Shown: in pieces, positions 40,512 through 49,200 of the stretch
How positions within the stretch are numbered: the stretch's first letter is position 1
Layout: every line of letters begins with the position of its first letter
Assembly (NCBI GenBank): GCA_002412715.1
Contig: DHVP01000030.1
Coordinates: 98,373-162,372 of the forward strand
Source: Deltaproteobacteria bacterium UBA5205
Lineage (GTDB): Bacteria; Desulfobacterota; Syntrophorhabdia; Syntrophorhabdales; Syntrophorhabdaceae
Direction of reading: 5' to 3'
DNA length: 64,000 bases
Notes under the pieces: model-generated
Databases searched by the model: none
What the model saw: only the letters and a program-made list of their open reading frames with translations
Told to the model about the DNA's origin: nothing
Position numbers and translations under genes: made by a program

Positions 40512-41323
40512 TCACACACCATACGATTCTCGGGGTTGCGACCATCCTGTATCTCGCCCTGTTCTTCCTGCACGTCCTCTATTTTGCCACGAAGAAGAAG
40601 GGGATCGTGCCGGTGGCGTGGTACTGTCTCTGTGCGACCTTTGTCATACAGACGGCCGGCATCGGCATGCGCTGGGTGGAATCCTACCGCCTTGGCATAG
40701 GCCACGTGCCGCTGTCGAATTATTACGAATCCCTCATATTTTTTTCCTGGTCGATAAGCGTCCTGGTGATAATCATGAGAAGAAGGCTTGCCTACCCGGT
40801 AATCACCTTCGCGGCGGCTGTCATTTCACTCGTCTTGATGGCGTACGCCTCCCTGGCACCCGGAGTGGACAAGGGCATCCAGCCCCTCATACCGGCCCTG
40901 CAGAGCAATTGGCTTCACGTCCACGTCATCACCTGCTTTATGGCGTATGCGGCATTCGTCGTTTCCTTCATATGCGGGGGACTTTTCTTCTTCGGGTCCG
41001 GCAAGGTCGTGCCGCCCGCCGACACATTGGACGATATCAATTACAGGAGCATTATTATTGGCTTTTCGATGCTGACATCTGGTATACTAACCGGAGCCGT
41101 ATGGGCCCATTACGCATGGGGGTCATATTGGAGCTGGGACCCGAAGGAAACATGGTCGCTGATAACCTGGATCGTTTATGCCCTGGTTCTTCATCTGCGC
41201 ATGACCGGGGGGTGGAGGGGGCGCAAGACCGCCATTCTGTCGATCATGGGTTTTGCGAGCGTTGTGATGACGTATTTCGGGGTCAACTTTCTTCTAGCAG
41301 GATTGCATAGTTACGCGACATGA
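40508..41323 (+). CDS. ccsA: Cytochrome c biogenesis protein CcsA/ResC
   Basis: 271 residues with about eight hydrophobic segments. The tryptophan-rich heme-handling motif is HYAWGSYWSWDPKETWSLITW. HVHVITCFMAYAAFVVSF gives one of the His ligands. With ResB it forms the System II heme exporter-ligase. The gene overlaps purQ by 4 bp. Confidence 0.94.
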   Translation: MITHHTILGVATILYLALFFLHVLYFATKKKGIVPVAWYCLCATFVIQTAGIGMRWVESYRLGIGHVPLSNYYESLIFFSWSISVLVIIMRRRLAYPVITFAAAVISLVLMAYASLAPGVDKGIQPLIPALQSNWLHVHVITCFMAYAAFVVSFICGGLFFFGSGKVVPPADTLDDINYRSIIIGFSMLTSGILTGAVWAHYAWGSYWSWDPKETWSLITWIVYALVLHLRMTGGWRGRKTAILSIMGFASVVMTYFGVNFLLAGLHSYAT

Positions 41324-42138
41324 TACGAAAGAAACCAAAAAGCCTTGTAGTTTTCGGCAACGGGATTAATTGCGAACACGAAACGGCGCACGCCAACCGG
41401 CGTGCCGGATTCGACCCGGAGCTTGTGCATATCGACGAGTTTGTTGGGCGCCCGAAAGGGATACACCGGTACAGCTTCATCAATTTTCCCGGTGGGTTCC
41501 TGGACGGGGACGATCTGGGCTCGGCGAAAGCACAGGCTGTAAAATGGAAATACCAGAGAATGGCCGGGACGGGCAGGCGTTTTCTTGACGAGCTCGTAAA
41601 GTTCATCGAGGATGGCAAGATCATCATCGGCATCTGCAACGGTTTTCAACTGCTCGTCAAGACGGGGCTCCTGCCGGCGCTGGGGAAAACGTACGGAACA
41701 CAGTCGGCAACCCTCACCGGGAACGACCTGGGACGGTTTGAGGACCGCTGGGTCTATCTGAAGACAAATCGATTTTCCCATTGCATATTTACGAGCGATA
41801 TGGATAAAATTTATCTCCCCGTCCGACATGGTGAAGGAAAATGCATCGTTGATTCGACGCAGAGCCTTTCGGCGATGAAGCAAGGGGGGAATATAGTCCT
41901 GCAATACGCCGACGAGCGCGGGGAGGTATCGATGGCCTATCCCGACAACCCCAACGGATCGATCGAGTCGATCGCGGCTATCTGTGACGATACGGGAAGG
42001 GTTTTCGGTCTCATGCCGCACCCCGAGGCTTTTGTCCATCGCACACAGCATCCCCGATGGACGCGGGAAGACGTGCAAAGCGAAGGAGACGGGCTTAAGA
42101 TTTTCAGGAACGCCTGTGACTATATCTCAAAAAGTTGA
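41320..42138 (+). CDS. purQ: Phosphoribosylformylglycinamidine synthase, glutaminase subunit PurQ
   Basis: 272 residues, class I glutamine amidotransferase. Nucleophile Cys106 lies in IIGICNGFQLLVKTGLLPAL, and the triad His-Glu is in LMPHPEAFVHRTQHP. The start KKPKSLVVFGNGINCEHE is the PurQ N-terminus. It donates ammonia to PurL in purine synthesis. It is longer than the common 227-residue PurQ, with additional segments in the middle and a C-terminal extension, as in some archaeal-like forms. Partners PurS and PurL are not adjacent. Confidence 0.9.
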   Translation: MIRKKPKSLVVFGNGINCEHETAHANRRAGFDPELVHIDEFVGRPKGIHRYSFINFPGGFLDGDDLGSAKAQAVKWKYQRMAGTGRRFLDELVKFIEDGKIIIGICNGFQLLVKTGLLPALGKTYGTQSATLTGNDLGRFEDRWVYLKTNRFSHCIFTSDMDKIYLPVRHGEGKCIVDSTQSLSAMKQGGNIVLQYADERGEVSMAYPDNPNGSIESIAAICDDTGRVFGLMPHPEAFVHRTQHPRWTREDVQSEGDGLKIFRNACDYISKS

Positions 42139-42155
42139 CTTAAGGAGGGATGTCC

Positions 42156-42440
42156 ATGAACAAGATGGATATAATCAACAAGCTCGCCACAGATATAAAC
42201 GTAAACCAGAAGATAGCAAAGATCGCAGTCGACACGATCATCGACAGCATAAAGAAGGCCATCATCAATAACGAGCGGGTGGAGATCCGCGGTTTTGGTA
42301 GTTTTACCCTCAGGGAATACAAGGCATACAGGGGCAGAAATCCGAAAAGCGGCGAGACCGTTCAGGTCGAACCCAAGAGACTTCCCTATTTCAAGGTTGG
42401 AAAAGAACTGAAAGAAATGGTCTGGAAGGACGAACCCTAA
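42156..42440 (+). CDS. HU/IHF-family DNA-binding protein
   Basis: 94 residues, the standard size. It starts MNKMDIINKLATDINVNQKIAKIAVDTI with the dimerisation helices, then RVEIRGFGSFTLREYKAYRGRNPKSGETVQVEPKRL, which holds the DNA-intercalating arm with the usual proline. An upstream ATG (42150) is only a base from AAGGAGG, so the ATG at 42156 with proper spacing is the start. HU or integration-host-factor-beta-like; the subtype was not resolved. Confidence 0.93.
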   Translation: MNKMDIINKLATDINVNQKIAKIAVDTIIDSIKKAIINNERVEIRGFGSFTLREYKAYRGRNPKSGETVQVEPKRLPYFKVGKELKEMVWKDEP

Positions 42441-43468
42441 AAGCTCCCCCAATAAGGGCTTAAGACCCGTTTTACGCTTTTCACACTATCCACAATCCCT
42501 CTGCACGGACCCCCCTTCCTCTCATATTCGAAGGCCGGCCGCCCCTTCATCGCGGTAATGACCGCCTTCGTGGAACTGGCGAGGCCGGAGGGGTCATATC
42601 CTCCTTCCAGCGCGAAGAGCGCCATGGAGCCGCACCATTTCCGGGCAATTCCGAGGAGGATCCCGGTCATGGCCGAGTAGCCGCCCTCGGTAACGGACAT
42701 GCCGCCGAGCGGGTCGTTATGATAGGTGTCGAATCCGGCCGAGACAAGCACCATGCCGGGTCGGAAAAGATCGGCAACGGGCACGAGCACCTGCTCAAAG
42801 GCAAAAACGTAGTCGTCGTCGTTCATTCCATACGTCATCGGAATATTGATCGTGTACCCCGCGCCATCCCCCTTCCCCGTTTCCTCGTACCACCCCGTGC
42901 CAGGATAATAGGGAAACTGGTGGGTCGAGAAATAGAGCACCGACGGGTCCGAATAGAAGCTGTGCTGCGTCCCGTTCCCGTGATGGAGGTCGAAGTCGAC
43001 GATGAGGATCCTGCCGAGGCCCTTGATTAGCTGGAGATAGCGCGCGGCAACGGCAATGTTGTTGAAGATGCAGAAGCCCATTGCCCGGCTCCTCTCGGCG
43101 TGGTGCCCCGGGGGCCTCACAAGGGCAAAGCCGCTTGAGGCCGCTCCGGACAGAATAGAATCGGCAAGGCTCAGGCACCCCCCGGCGGCGAGAAGCGCTG
43201 CTTCATACGTTCTGGGAGAGGCGGACGTATCGGGATCGAGGCGGGCATGCCGGCCCTTTGTCCGCGCAATGCTTTCGATATACGCGATGTCATGGATAAA
43301 AGCGATCTCTTCGTGTGTAGCCATCCTTGGTGTCACATAGAGGACGTCGTCGGCATCGATGGAGGGAAGCATGGAATAGATGTGCCTCAGCCGGTTGGGG
43401 TTCTCGGGATTGTAATCATCAACGACGTGCTCAAGGTATAAAAGATCCTTCACAAGGCCAACGGCCAT
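42437..43468 (-). CDS. Histone deacetylase-family protein (acetoin utilisation / acetylpolyamine type)
   Basis: 343 residues, arginase/deacetylase fold zinc amidohydrolase. Zinc and active-site residues are in RPPGHHAERSRAMGFCIFNN (His pair), LIVDFDLHHGNGTQHSF (Asp/His), and SAGFDTYHNDPLGGMSV. A TTG at 43528 extends the frame, but the ATG at 43468 begins GLVKDLLYLEHVVDDYNPENP, the family's start. The enzymes of this group deacetylate acetylated lysines, acetylpolyamines or other acetyl amides, and the substrate here is open. It converges with the HU gene, overlapping by 4 bp. Confidence 0.88.
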   Translation of the reverse strand: MAVGLVKDLLYLEHVVDDYNPENPNRLRHIYSMLPSIDADDVLYVTPRMATHEEIAFIHDIAYIESIARTKGRHARLDPDTSASPRTYEAALLAAGGCLSLADSILSGAASSGFALVRPPGHHAERSRAMGFCIFNNIAVAARYLQLIKGLGRILIVDFDLHHGNGTQHSFYSDPSVLYFSTHQFPYYPGTGWYEETGKGDGAGYTINIPMTYGMNDDDYVFAFEQVLVPVADLFRPGMVLVSAGFDTYHNDPLGGMSVTEGGYSAMTGILLGIARKWCGSMALFALEGGYDPSGLASSTKAVITAMKGRPAFEYERKGGPCRGIVDSVKSVKRVLSPYWGSF

Positions 43469-43549
43469 ACGCACCCCCGGGGTGACGGCTATAAAGAGAG
43501 TTTTACTCGAGGTCACCGGGTTCGGCAAGGGAAAGAATAACTTCCCCCC

Positions 43550-44482
43550 TTACCCCTGACTTGCCCTTCGATCCAACAGGTAGCAGCTTCCCCAGGATTG
43601 CTTGGCGAGTTTCTTCATTTCGGAGGCCACCTCGGTCATCTCGCCGAAGTGAGTGAAGGAGCGGTTCCTGTTCGTGGCGATGCCTATCGAGAGTGCAGTC
43701 ATGGGGAATTTCCTCGTGTTCCCCTGGCGGTCGAGGGTCTCTATGAAACCGCTGTCCCTGTCCTTCTTGTCGTACAGGGTGGGGGTGATCTTGTCAAAGG
43801 CATCGATGATCTGCGCCGACGCATCTTCGACGATGTCGACGGACGTGATGAAGACGAAATCGTCCCCGCCGATGTGCCCGACGAAGCCGTTCTGCGGCTC
43901 TGCGCTCTTGACGATGTTGAGGATGAGCCTGCCGGTTATGCGTATGACCTCGTCCCCGCGCGTGAAACCGTAATAATCGTTGAAGGGCTTGAAGTGGTCA
44001 AGGTCGGCATAGGCAAGGGCGAAGGTGTCCCCGGCCTCTATCCGCGCCTGGATCTGCCGGCTTATGGAAATGTTTCCGGGGAGCTTGGTAAGGGGGTTCA
44101 CCTCGACGATCCGCTCGGATCGCAATACGGCGAGGGAGACGCGGGTAAGGCATTCCTGTTCGATGTCGGCCCTTTTCAGATAGTCTTCAACGAAGAGGTT
44201 CTTCCAGACCGGTACGCTCAGGTTATCGTCGATAACGACGAGAACGGGGAGTTGGTAAAAAATAGGGTCGCTTTTCAGGTTGTTGATGATATCCATGGAG
44301 TAGATATCTTCTTCGGAGGTATCGAGAATGATGAGATTCGGGGGTGAGTTATAAATGTAGTCGATGGCGGACTGGATGTTCCTGAAGAGGAAAACCCCGT
44401 AATCTCGTGCCAGGATGCGGTCTATGATGCCGGAAAGGACAACGTCCTGGGATATGACGACAACGGTCTTTTTTGACGTCAT
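43550..44482 (-). CDS. GGDEF-domain protein with receiver-like N-terminus
   Basis: 310 residues. The N-terminal half (VVVISQDVVLSGIIDRIL ... LIILDTSEEDIYSMDIINNL) has a receiver-like fold. Residues 160-300 form a GGDEF domain with DLDHFKPFNDYYGFTRGDEVI and the active-site variant GGDDF. The usual RxxD inhibitory site five residues before is not present, so product inhibition is not expected. It would make c-di-GMP. The ATG at 44482 is the true start; a longer frame to 44743 runs through the upstream gene. It overlaps the HDOD gene by 4 bp. Confidence 0.92.
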   Translation of the reverse strand: MTSKKTVVVISQDVVLSGIIDRILARDYGVFLFRNIQSAIDYIYNSPPNLIILDTSEEDIYSMDIINNLKSDPIFYQLPVLVVIDDNLSVPVWKNLFVEDYLKRADIEQECLTRVSLAVLRSERIVEVNPLTKLPGNISISRQIQARIEAGDTFALAYADLDHFKPFNDYYGFTRGDEVIRITGRLILNIVKSAEPQNGFVGHIGGDDFVFITSVDIVEDASAQIIDAFDKITPTLYDKKDRDSGFIETLDRQGNTRKFPMTALSIGIATNRNRSFTHFGEMTEVASEMKKLAKQSWGSCYLLDRRASQG

Positions 44483-45315
44483 AATGTCAGGTCTTCCGTA
44501 ATTTGCAGGGAGTCCTCGGCCTCTTTGAAAATTTCGACAACGTCTCTTTCCGTGAGCCCCAGGAGCTCCCAGGCTTCGGGTCGGACAGGCGGCATCAGGC
44601 CGTCGCCGGGGAAGCCGTATCCTCGGGCGCGGACGAGGATGTCGGCGACATGGACAATAGACGACTCGACAGGCGTACTCCTTGTCAGGTGCGGCTTGTG
44701 ATGATACTCGATGACGTCGGTCAAATTTGTCGGAAAGCGCCACTTTTTGGCCATCCAGCTTCCGACACTGGCGTGGGTCGTATTGAACTGGTTCTTTTCG
44801 GCCGCGTGGATGATGAGGCCGGCCTCCTGTGAATCAGTCAGCGCCCGTGAGTATTCGTCGGGGAACTGGAGGACGAGAAAAACCTTGCCGATATCGTGGA
44901 GAAGGCCGTTGACCGAAACCTCGTCGGGCTCATTATGCCCCGTTTTGAGCGCGATTATCCTCGAAAATATGGCGGTTCCGATGGAATGTTCCCATAGCCC
45001 GATCATGGTCTTCTGCATAAGGTCAAATACGGAAACACCCAGGAGAAGACCCTTGACGACCGTCAGCCCCAGGAGGATGACGGCCTGATTTACCGAGGAG
45101 ATCCTTCCAGGAAAGCCGTAAACCGGCGAATTGACCATCCGAAGCACCTTTGTCGTGAGGGCGGGATCGCCGGATATAAAGCTCGAGATTTCATTGAGAG
45201 AGACCCTGGGATTCTCTATGACGGCGAGAAGCTTGTTAAGCACCCTGGGAATCGTGGGGAGGGCATTTATGTGCTCGATCTTTTCCCGGACAACCCTGAC
45301 GTCCATCCTACTCAT
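44479..45315 (-). CDS. HDOD-domain protein
   Basis: 278 residues. The HDOD region includes LPTIPRVLNKLLAVIENPRVSLNEISSFISGDPALTTKVLRMVNSPVYGFPG, followed by a LLHDIGKVFL histidine-aspartate and YHHKPHL. HDOD proteins are signalling outputs, often in c-di-GMP or chemotaxis-type networks, and most lack phosphodiesterase activity. Start ATG at 45315 with GAGGG. It sits in an operon with the GGDEF gene downstream and the small gene upstream (overlap 8 bp). Confidence 0.92.
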   Translation of the reverse strand: MSRMDVRVVREKIEHINALPTIPRVLNKLLAVIENPRVSLNEISSFISGDPALTTKVLRMVNSPVYGFPGRISSVNQAVILLGLTVVKGLLLGVSVFDLMQKTMIGLWEHSIGTAIFSRIIALKTGHNEPDEVSVNGLLHDIGKVFLVLQFPDEYSRALTDSQEAGLIIHAAEKNQFNTTHASVGSWMAKKWRFPTNLTDVIEYHHKPHLTRSTPVESSIVHVADILVRARGYGFPGDGLMPPVRPEAWELLGLTERDVVEIFKEAEDSLQITEDLTL

Positions 45316-45604
45316 AGAGGCCCTCGACGTGTTTGCGGATGGCATTCTTTATGATATCCATGTAGGGTGCGTCGCAGACGAGGCGAAAGCGGTTGTCCAG
45401 GTCTGCCAGGAGGGTCTCGATCGGCACCGGGGGTTTTGAGGAGCCATGGACGTACACGCCGTCCACGTCCATGTTCCTGATTCTGTCGATGAGTTCGGGG
45501 GTCAGCTCGGTGCTTTCGCCCAAAAGGACCATCCCGCTCGTATTTACAACGGGTTTCGCGGTTTTCATGCCAGGTTCGAGACTGCCGGGGGTTACCTTGG
45601 ACAA
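45308..45604 (-). CDS. Small conserved protein of the GGDEF-HDOD operon
   Basis: 98 residues from a TTG start, supported by an AAAGGAG site 7 bp upstream (an ATG alternative at 45568 would drop 12 residues). The sequence LEPGMKTAKPVVNTSGMVLLGESTELTPELIDRIRNMDVDGVYVHG resembles the short beta-strand N-terminal module that precedes HD-GYP/HDOD domains in other proteins, here as a separate gene. It is probably a partner of the HDOD protein. I can name no function. Confidence 0.8.
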   Translation of the reverse strand: MSKVTPGSLEPGMKTAKPVVNTSGMVLLGESTELTPELIDRIRNMDVDGVYVHGSSKPPVPIETLLADLDNRFRLVCDAPYMDIIKNAIRKHVEGLYE

Positions 45605-45667
45605 AGCGACGCTCCTTTAGATTAATATCGCACAAAAGCCAAAAAACGTAATGCGGGCATCCTGAGT

Positions 45668-46825
45668 TTAGAGCTGCCCGATTTCCCTGAGCCACCCTTC
45701 GAGCCTGTCGCAGCCCTCGACGAGGTTTTCGAGCCTGTCGGCGTAGGAAAACCTTACGTGAGATGCCGCGCCGAAGGCACCGAAATCGTATCCCGGTGTG
45801 ATTGCGACCTTTGCCTCGGAAAGGGCCCTCTGCACAAAGACCATGCTGTCCATGCCGAAGCGGTCGATGCCTGCGTAGATATAGAAGGCACCTTCGGGCC
45901 GCACGGGAACAGAAAAGCCGAGGGCGCAAAGGCGCGGAATGAGGAAATCCCTTCTTTCCCTGTAAAGGGCGCACATGCGGGCGAGGCTTTCTTTGCCGGC
46001 AAAGGCGCCAAGGGCCGCATACTGCGAAATGGAGGGCGGCGCGATGAAGAGATTCTGGGCAAGTTTCTGGATGGGCCGCACGAGGTCAGGGGGGACTATC
46101 ATCCACCCGAGCCGCCAGCCCGTCATGGCAAAGGCCTTGGAGAAGCCGCTTACCACGATGACGTCGTCGGCAATAGACGCGCTGGAACGGAATTCCCCGT
46201 CATAGACCAGACCGGAGTAGATTTCGTCGACGACAAGGACGCCGCCGTGAGAGGACAGTCGGCCATGGAGGGCGCTGAGCGTCTCTGCGCGATAGACGAT
46301 GCCCGTGGGATTCGACGGGTTGGCAACGACAAGGAGGTCAGGCGGGCTGAGGCCGTCGAGCAGCTCGGGAACGACCTCGTAATGGGTGTTCTCCGATACG
46401 GGTATGGGAGAGAGGCTGGAGTCCGCGAGCATTGCTATGTTGCGGTAGCAGGGGTAGCCGGGGTCCGATATGGCAAGTGTCCTTCCCCGTTCGAGAAGGG
46501 CGGCAAAAAGAAGGATGAAGGCCCCGGACGACCCGTTCGTGACAATGATGCGCTCGGGGGAGATTTCGAGTGCGTGGTTTTCGCGGTAATGACGGGCGAT
46601 GGTTTCCCTTAGTTCCGGAATTCCCAGGCTGTGCGTGTAGAATGTCTTGCCGTCCGCAAGGGCCCGCACGGCCGCCTCTTTTATGGAGTCCGGCGTGGCG
46701 AAACCGGGTTCGCCGACCTCCATGTGGATGACGCGTTCACCCCGGGCCTCCATGAGACGGGCCTTTTCGAGAAGCTCCATGACATAGAAAGGGGATATCT
46801 CGGTGGCCCTTCTGGAGATGTTCAC
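45668..46825 (-). CDS. PLP-dependent class I/II aminotransferase
   Basis: 385 residues. Marks: VIHMEVGEPGFATPDSIKEAAVRAL, IVTNGSSGAFILLFAALLERG, VVANPSNPTGIVYRAETL (PLP/substrate site), VVDEIYSGLVYDGEF and VVSGFSKAFAMTGWRLGWM, with the Schiff-base Lys in GFSKAF. The start is a GTG at 46825 with GAGGCC spaced correctly; no in-frame ATG gives a better N-terminus. This family includes aspartate, aromatic and LL-DAP transaminases. The substrate is not clear, and it is not in an amino-acid operon. Confidence 0.9.
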   Translation of the reverse strand: MNISRRATEISPFYVMELLEKARLMEARGERVIHMEVGEPGFATPDSIKEAAVRALADGKTFYTHSLGIPELRETIARHYRENHALEISPERIIVTNGSSGAFILLFAALLERGRTLAISDPGYPCYRNIAMLADSSLSPIPVSENTHYEVVPELLDGLSPPDLLVVANPSNPTGIVYRAETLSALHGRLSSHGGVLVVDEIYSGLVYDGEFRSSASIADDVIVVSGFSKAFAMTGWRLGWMIVPPDLVRPIQKLAQNLFIAPPSISQYAALGAFAGKESLARMCALYRERRDFLIPRLCALGFSVPVRPEGAFYIYAGIDRFGMDSMVFVQRALSEAKVAITPGYDFGAFGAASHVRFSYADRLENLVEGCDRLEGWLREIGQL

Positions 46826-46936
46826 GGTGTCGGCCTCATATGTTACCTCCGGAAGCGCCGGCAGGCGCTATGGAAATGTACCAGAATAGAGCGTCGCGTG
46901 TCAACGTCACCGGACCTTCTAGGTGAGGGAAAAACA

Positions 46937-46965
46937 TTGACTTTGAAGGGATATCCCTTCATAAT
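46937..46965 (+). promoter_or_regulatory. Promoter with an internal 16-bp palindromic operator, cupin gene
   Basis: TTGACT at 46937-46942, 17-bp spacer, CATAAT at 46960-46965. The spacer is almost entirely occupied by a perfect palindrome, GAAGGGATATCCCTTC, at 46945-46960. That is the layout of a repressor blocking RNA polymerase. It lies 165 bp before the cupin ATG; the leader contains only a 16-codon ATG frame (46966-47014) of doubtful meaning. Confidence 0.6.
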
Positions 46966-47129
46966 GGAGAAAATCCGGGAAGACCGTGAGGGCGGTGGGA
47001 CGACGGCGACATGAGGCCGAATACACATGCCCGGAAGGATCTTGCCGCTGGTTTGGAAATGTGCCTGCGGGGTTTTCCTAAACGGCTTGAGAAATAAGAA
47101 TAGCGAAAGTGGACGTCGGAAGGAGCAGA

Positions 47130-47471
47130 ATGATAGTCAGAAACTTTAGCGATCCGGAAGTTTTGGCGACAACATACATAGCCCATAGAGGAGCCGTGGC
47201 CAGGATGATCATGACGAGCCGGTTTCTCACCGGGATAGAGTTTCTTGCTTACGCCATCCTGCCGCCGGGGAACACGATCGAGGAACACGTCGACCCGGTG
47301 GAGGAGATATACCTGGTGTTCAAGGGCGGAGGAAAGATGAAGGTCGGGGACGAGACAAGGGAGGTAGGAGAGGGAGACTCCATCTGGATACCGGCCGGTG
47401 AACCTCATGCGCTGGAGAACACGAGGGATGAGGAGACCTTTGTCCTCGTCATAGCGGCATATCCCCGTTAG
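47130..47471 (+). CDS. Small cupin-domain protein
   Basis: 113 residues, one beta-barrel cupin: GIEFLAYAILPPGNTIEEHVDPVEEIYLVFKGGGKMKVGDETREVGEGDSIWIPAGEPHALENT. The EEH, E and HAL residues are the usual metal-binding positions. The ATG at 47130 follows GGAAGGAG; an upstream GTG (47109) is less good. It is small enough to be a metal-binding isomerase or dioxygenase-like protein, or a sensor. Its promoter has a palindromic operator (46937-46965). Confidence 0.85.
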   Translation: MIVRNFSDPEVLATTYIAHRGAVARMIMTSRFLTGIEFLAYAILPPGNTIEEHVDPVEEIYLVFKGGGKMKVGDETREVGEGDSIWIPAGEPHALENTRDEETFVLVIAAYPR

Positions 47472-47534
47472 GCCGGCTTCAGGCGGAAAAAAACGAATAG
47501 ACAGAAAGGGATTGCTTCTTCGGGTCACCACGGG

Positions 47535-48215
47535 ATGAACATCAGGCCAGGGCTTAACATCAATATTATCGTCAATATAGACCACATGAGGGAGACCGTT
47601 GACGTCGGAAACTCCATAATCCACGAAATGACGGGCGACAGGATGATTGTCGCGCAGACAGACCCGCCCGTATCAAGGACGCATCTGGGCAAAGAACTTT
47701 TTGTCACCTTTCTGGACAAGTCGGGCGGCAAGCCCCGGCGCTTCGGCTTCCCGGCGACTGTGGTGGAATTCATAAAGGACTTCGAGCTCTCATCGTCTCT
47801 CAAGGTGCAGGCACTGTGCCTGAAGCGGGCGGGGGATTTTGAGGAATACAACCTGAGAATGTTTTACAGGCTTGAACCGCCTGCAGGCTGCGGCATTGAA
47901 ATATCGCTTGGGGGCAGGAGTGTCAGCATCATCGACATATCAATCGGAGGGGCGAAGTTCAGTCACGAAATGATATACCCTTTCAAGATTAACGAACCTG
48001 TGACGCTTGCCCTGTGCGTGGAGGAATCCTCTTATGAGGTGAAGGCGAACGTTCTCAGGGTGTGGGAGCCGGAAAATGAGCGGATAAGGAAATCGGTTGC
48101 CCTGGCATCGGTGCAGTTCATCGATATGGATGCCGGCCTGAAGAACACCCTTGCAAGAAAGATCCGGGACGTGGAGAGGGATATGCGGTACAAAGAAGTC
48201 CACCCCAGAAGATAG
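47535..48215 (+). CDS. PilZ-domain c-di-GMP receptor protein
   Basis: 226 residues. The N-terminal 95 residues form a YcgR-like beta domain (VDVGNSIIHEMTGDRMIVAQ, ELFVTFLDKSGGKPRRFGFPATVV), and the C-terminal PilZ domain contains VSIIDISIGGAKFSH with the D-x-S-x-G-G motif. The Arg-rich ligand-binding start is near FYRLEPPAG. It would bind c-di-GMP and affect motility or secretion. A GGDEF gene lies 3 kb upstream, so a local link to c-di-GMP signalling is possible (inference). Confidence 0.87.
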   Translation: MNIRPGLNINIIVNIDHMRETVDVGNSIIHEMTGDRMIVAQTDPPVSRTHLGKELFVTFLDKSGGKPRRFGFPATVVEFIKDFELSSSLKVQALCLKRAGDFEEYNLRMFYRLEPPAGCGIEISLGGRSVSIIDISIGGAKFSHEMIYPFKINEPVTLALCVEESSYEVKANVLRVWEPENERIRKSVALASVQFIDMDAGLKNTLARKIRDVERDMRYKEVHPRR

Positions 48216-48373
48216 AATCACCGCATCCGACGGGCCATAATTTCACATCAATTTCGCAAGTTCTCGATATTACACATAATATACTATGTTTCCCGTGAAA
48301 CATCAGATCAGGATAGCCGTCGCTGACCACCTCGTGGTCGTCGAGGGTCTGGGAGTGATCGGAGCCCTCCCGG

Positions 48374-48511
48374 CCAGCCGGGTTTCACGAGCAATGGCTT
48401 GAGGAAGACACCGAAAGAGTAGGTCGTCCCGTACATGAGGAGCATTACGAGAAAGCCTGCCGGAGCGAGGACGTGGCCATAGAAGAAACGGGCTTGAGCG
48501 GGGGCCTTCAC
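48374..48511 (-). pseudogene. Remnant of an MFS transporter (N-terminal fragment)
   Basis: Frame reads VKAPAQARFFYGHVLAPAGF then LVMLLMYGTTYSFGVFLKPL and LVKPGW, a recognisable first transmembrane helix and loop of an OFA/oxalate-formate-antiporter-like MFS protein. It starts at a GTG overlapping the GNAT stop by 4 bp. After GW the homology ends in an unrelated short run, so the rest of the gene has been deleted. It was probably once the next gene of an operon. The spacer 48216-48373 holds nothing else. Confidence 0.55.
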
Positions 48512-49002
48512 AAATCGACCCACCGGGGGCTCGCGAGGACCACGGAGGTCTCTGCCTGGCGCCGTGGTATTTTCCAGTACGTTCTGAGGAGCCGGTCCTT
48601 CTGGCGCCGGGGAAGGAGCAGGTAGCCCTGCTTCTCGTAGAAGGCAATGGCCCATCCGGCGGCGGCCCATGTCCCGACGAGCAGGGGTTTTGCGGTCGTC
48701 GATTCCAGGAAAGCCAGAAGCCTCGTTCCCAGCCCGAGGTTCCTTTGCGCGGTCCGTACGTACGCATGGCGGATAAGGCAGACATCGCCCCTGTCCTGGA
48801 TACCCATGACAGCCATGAGCGTGCCATCTACCTCGCATCCGAAGAAGACGACGCCGTCTTCGATCTCGCCCCTGAGCTGGCCGTGAGTCATATAGGGCTG
48901 GTGCCAGCGATCATCGGGAATGACGCCCTTGTATGCGATCGCCGCATCGTTGATGATTTCCCGGACGACATCAAAGTCGTCCTCTGTGCAGAGTCTTATC
49001 AT
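48508..49002 (-). CDS. GNAT-family N-acetyltransferase
   Basis: 164 residues. The acetyl-CoA site is VRTAQRNLGLGTRLLAFLES, with RLCTEDDFDVVREIINDAAIAYKGVIPDDRW at the N-terminus and a late IAFYEKQGYLLLP. The ATG at 49002 has GGGAGGACC; a longer frame to 49101 has no GNAT-like sequence. Substrate unknown. The MFS remnant lies directly downstream, and the two may once have been an operon. Confidence 0.87.
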   Translation of the reverse strand: MIRLCTEDDFDVVREIINDAAIAYKGVIPDDRWHQPYMTHGQLRGEIEDGVVFFGCEVDGTLMAVMGIQDRGDVCLIRHAYVRTAQRNLGLGTRLLAFLESTTAKPLLVGTWAAAGWAIAFYEKQGYLLLPRRQKDRLLRTYWKIPRRQAETSVVLASPRWVDL

Positions 49003-49200
49003 GGATGGGTCCTCCCTGTGCACGGGATTTGTTTTCGCGGTGCCTGTCATGGACGGCACGCGCACTACCGGGGATCGGCCGAAGAGGCTCTTCGAGCTCA
49101 ATCCGATGGACCTTTCCGGGCGGAATGGTGTTTTCGTGTCCCGAAGACGGCGCCCGGTTTTGCGGCCGCCCCCCAGGCCCGGAGAAGGATCCCCAGACCT

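Noticed and set aside
46966..47014. 16-codon ATG frame in the cupin leader as a leader peptide
   Set aside because: No ribosome site, no run of regulatory codons, and no terminator/antiterminator pair was seen.
48118..48330. Minus-strand frame near the MFS remnant as a gene
   Set aside because: No family pattern and it overlaps the PilZ gene's 3' end on the other strand.
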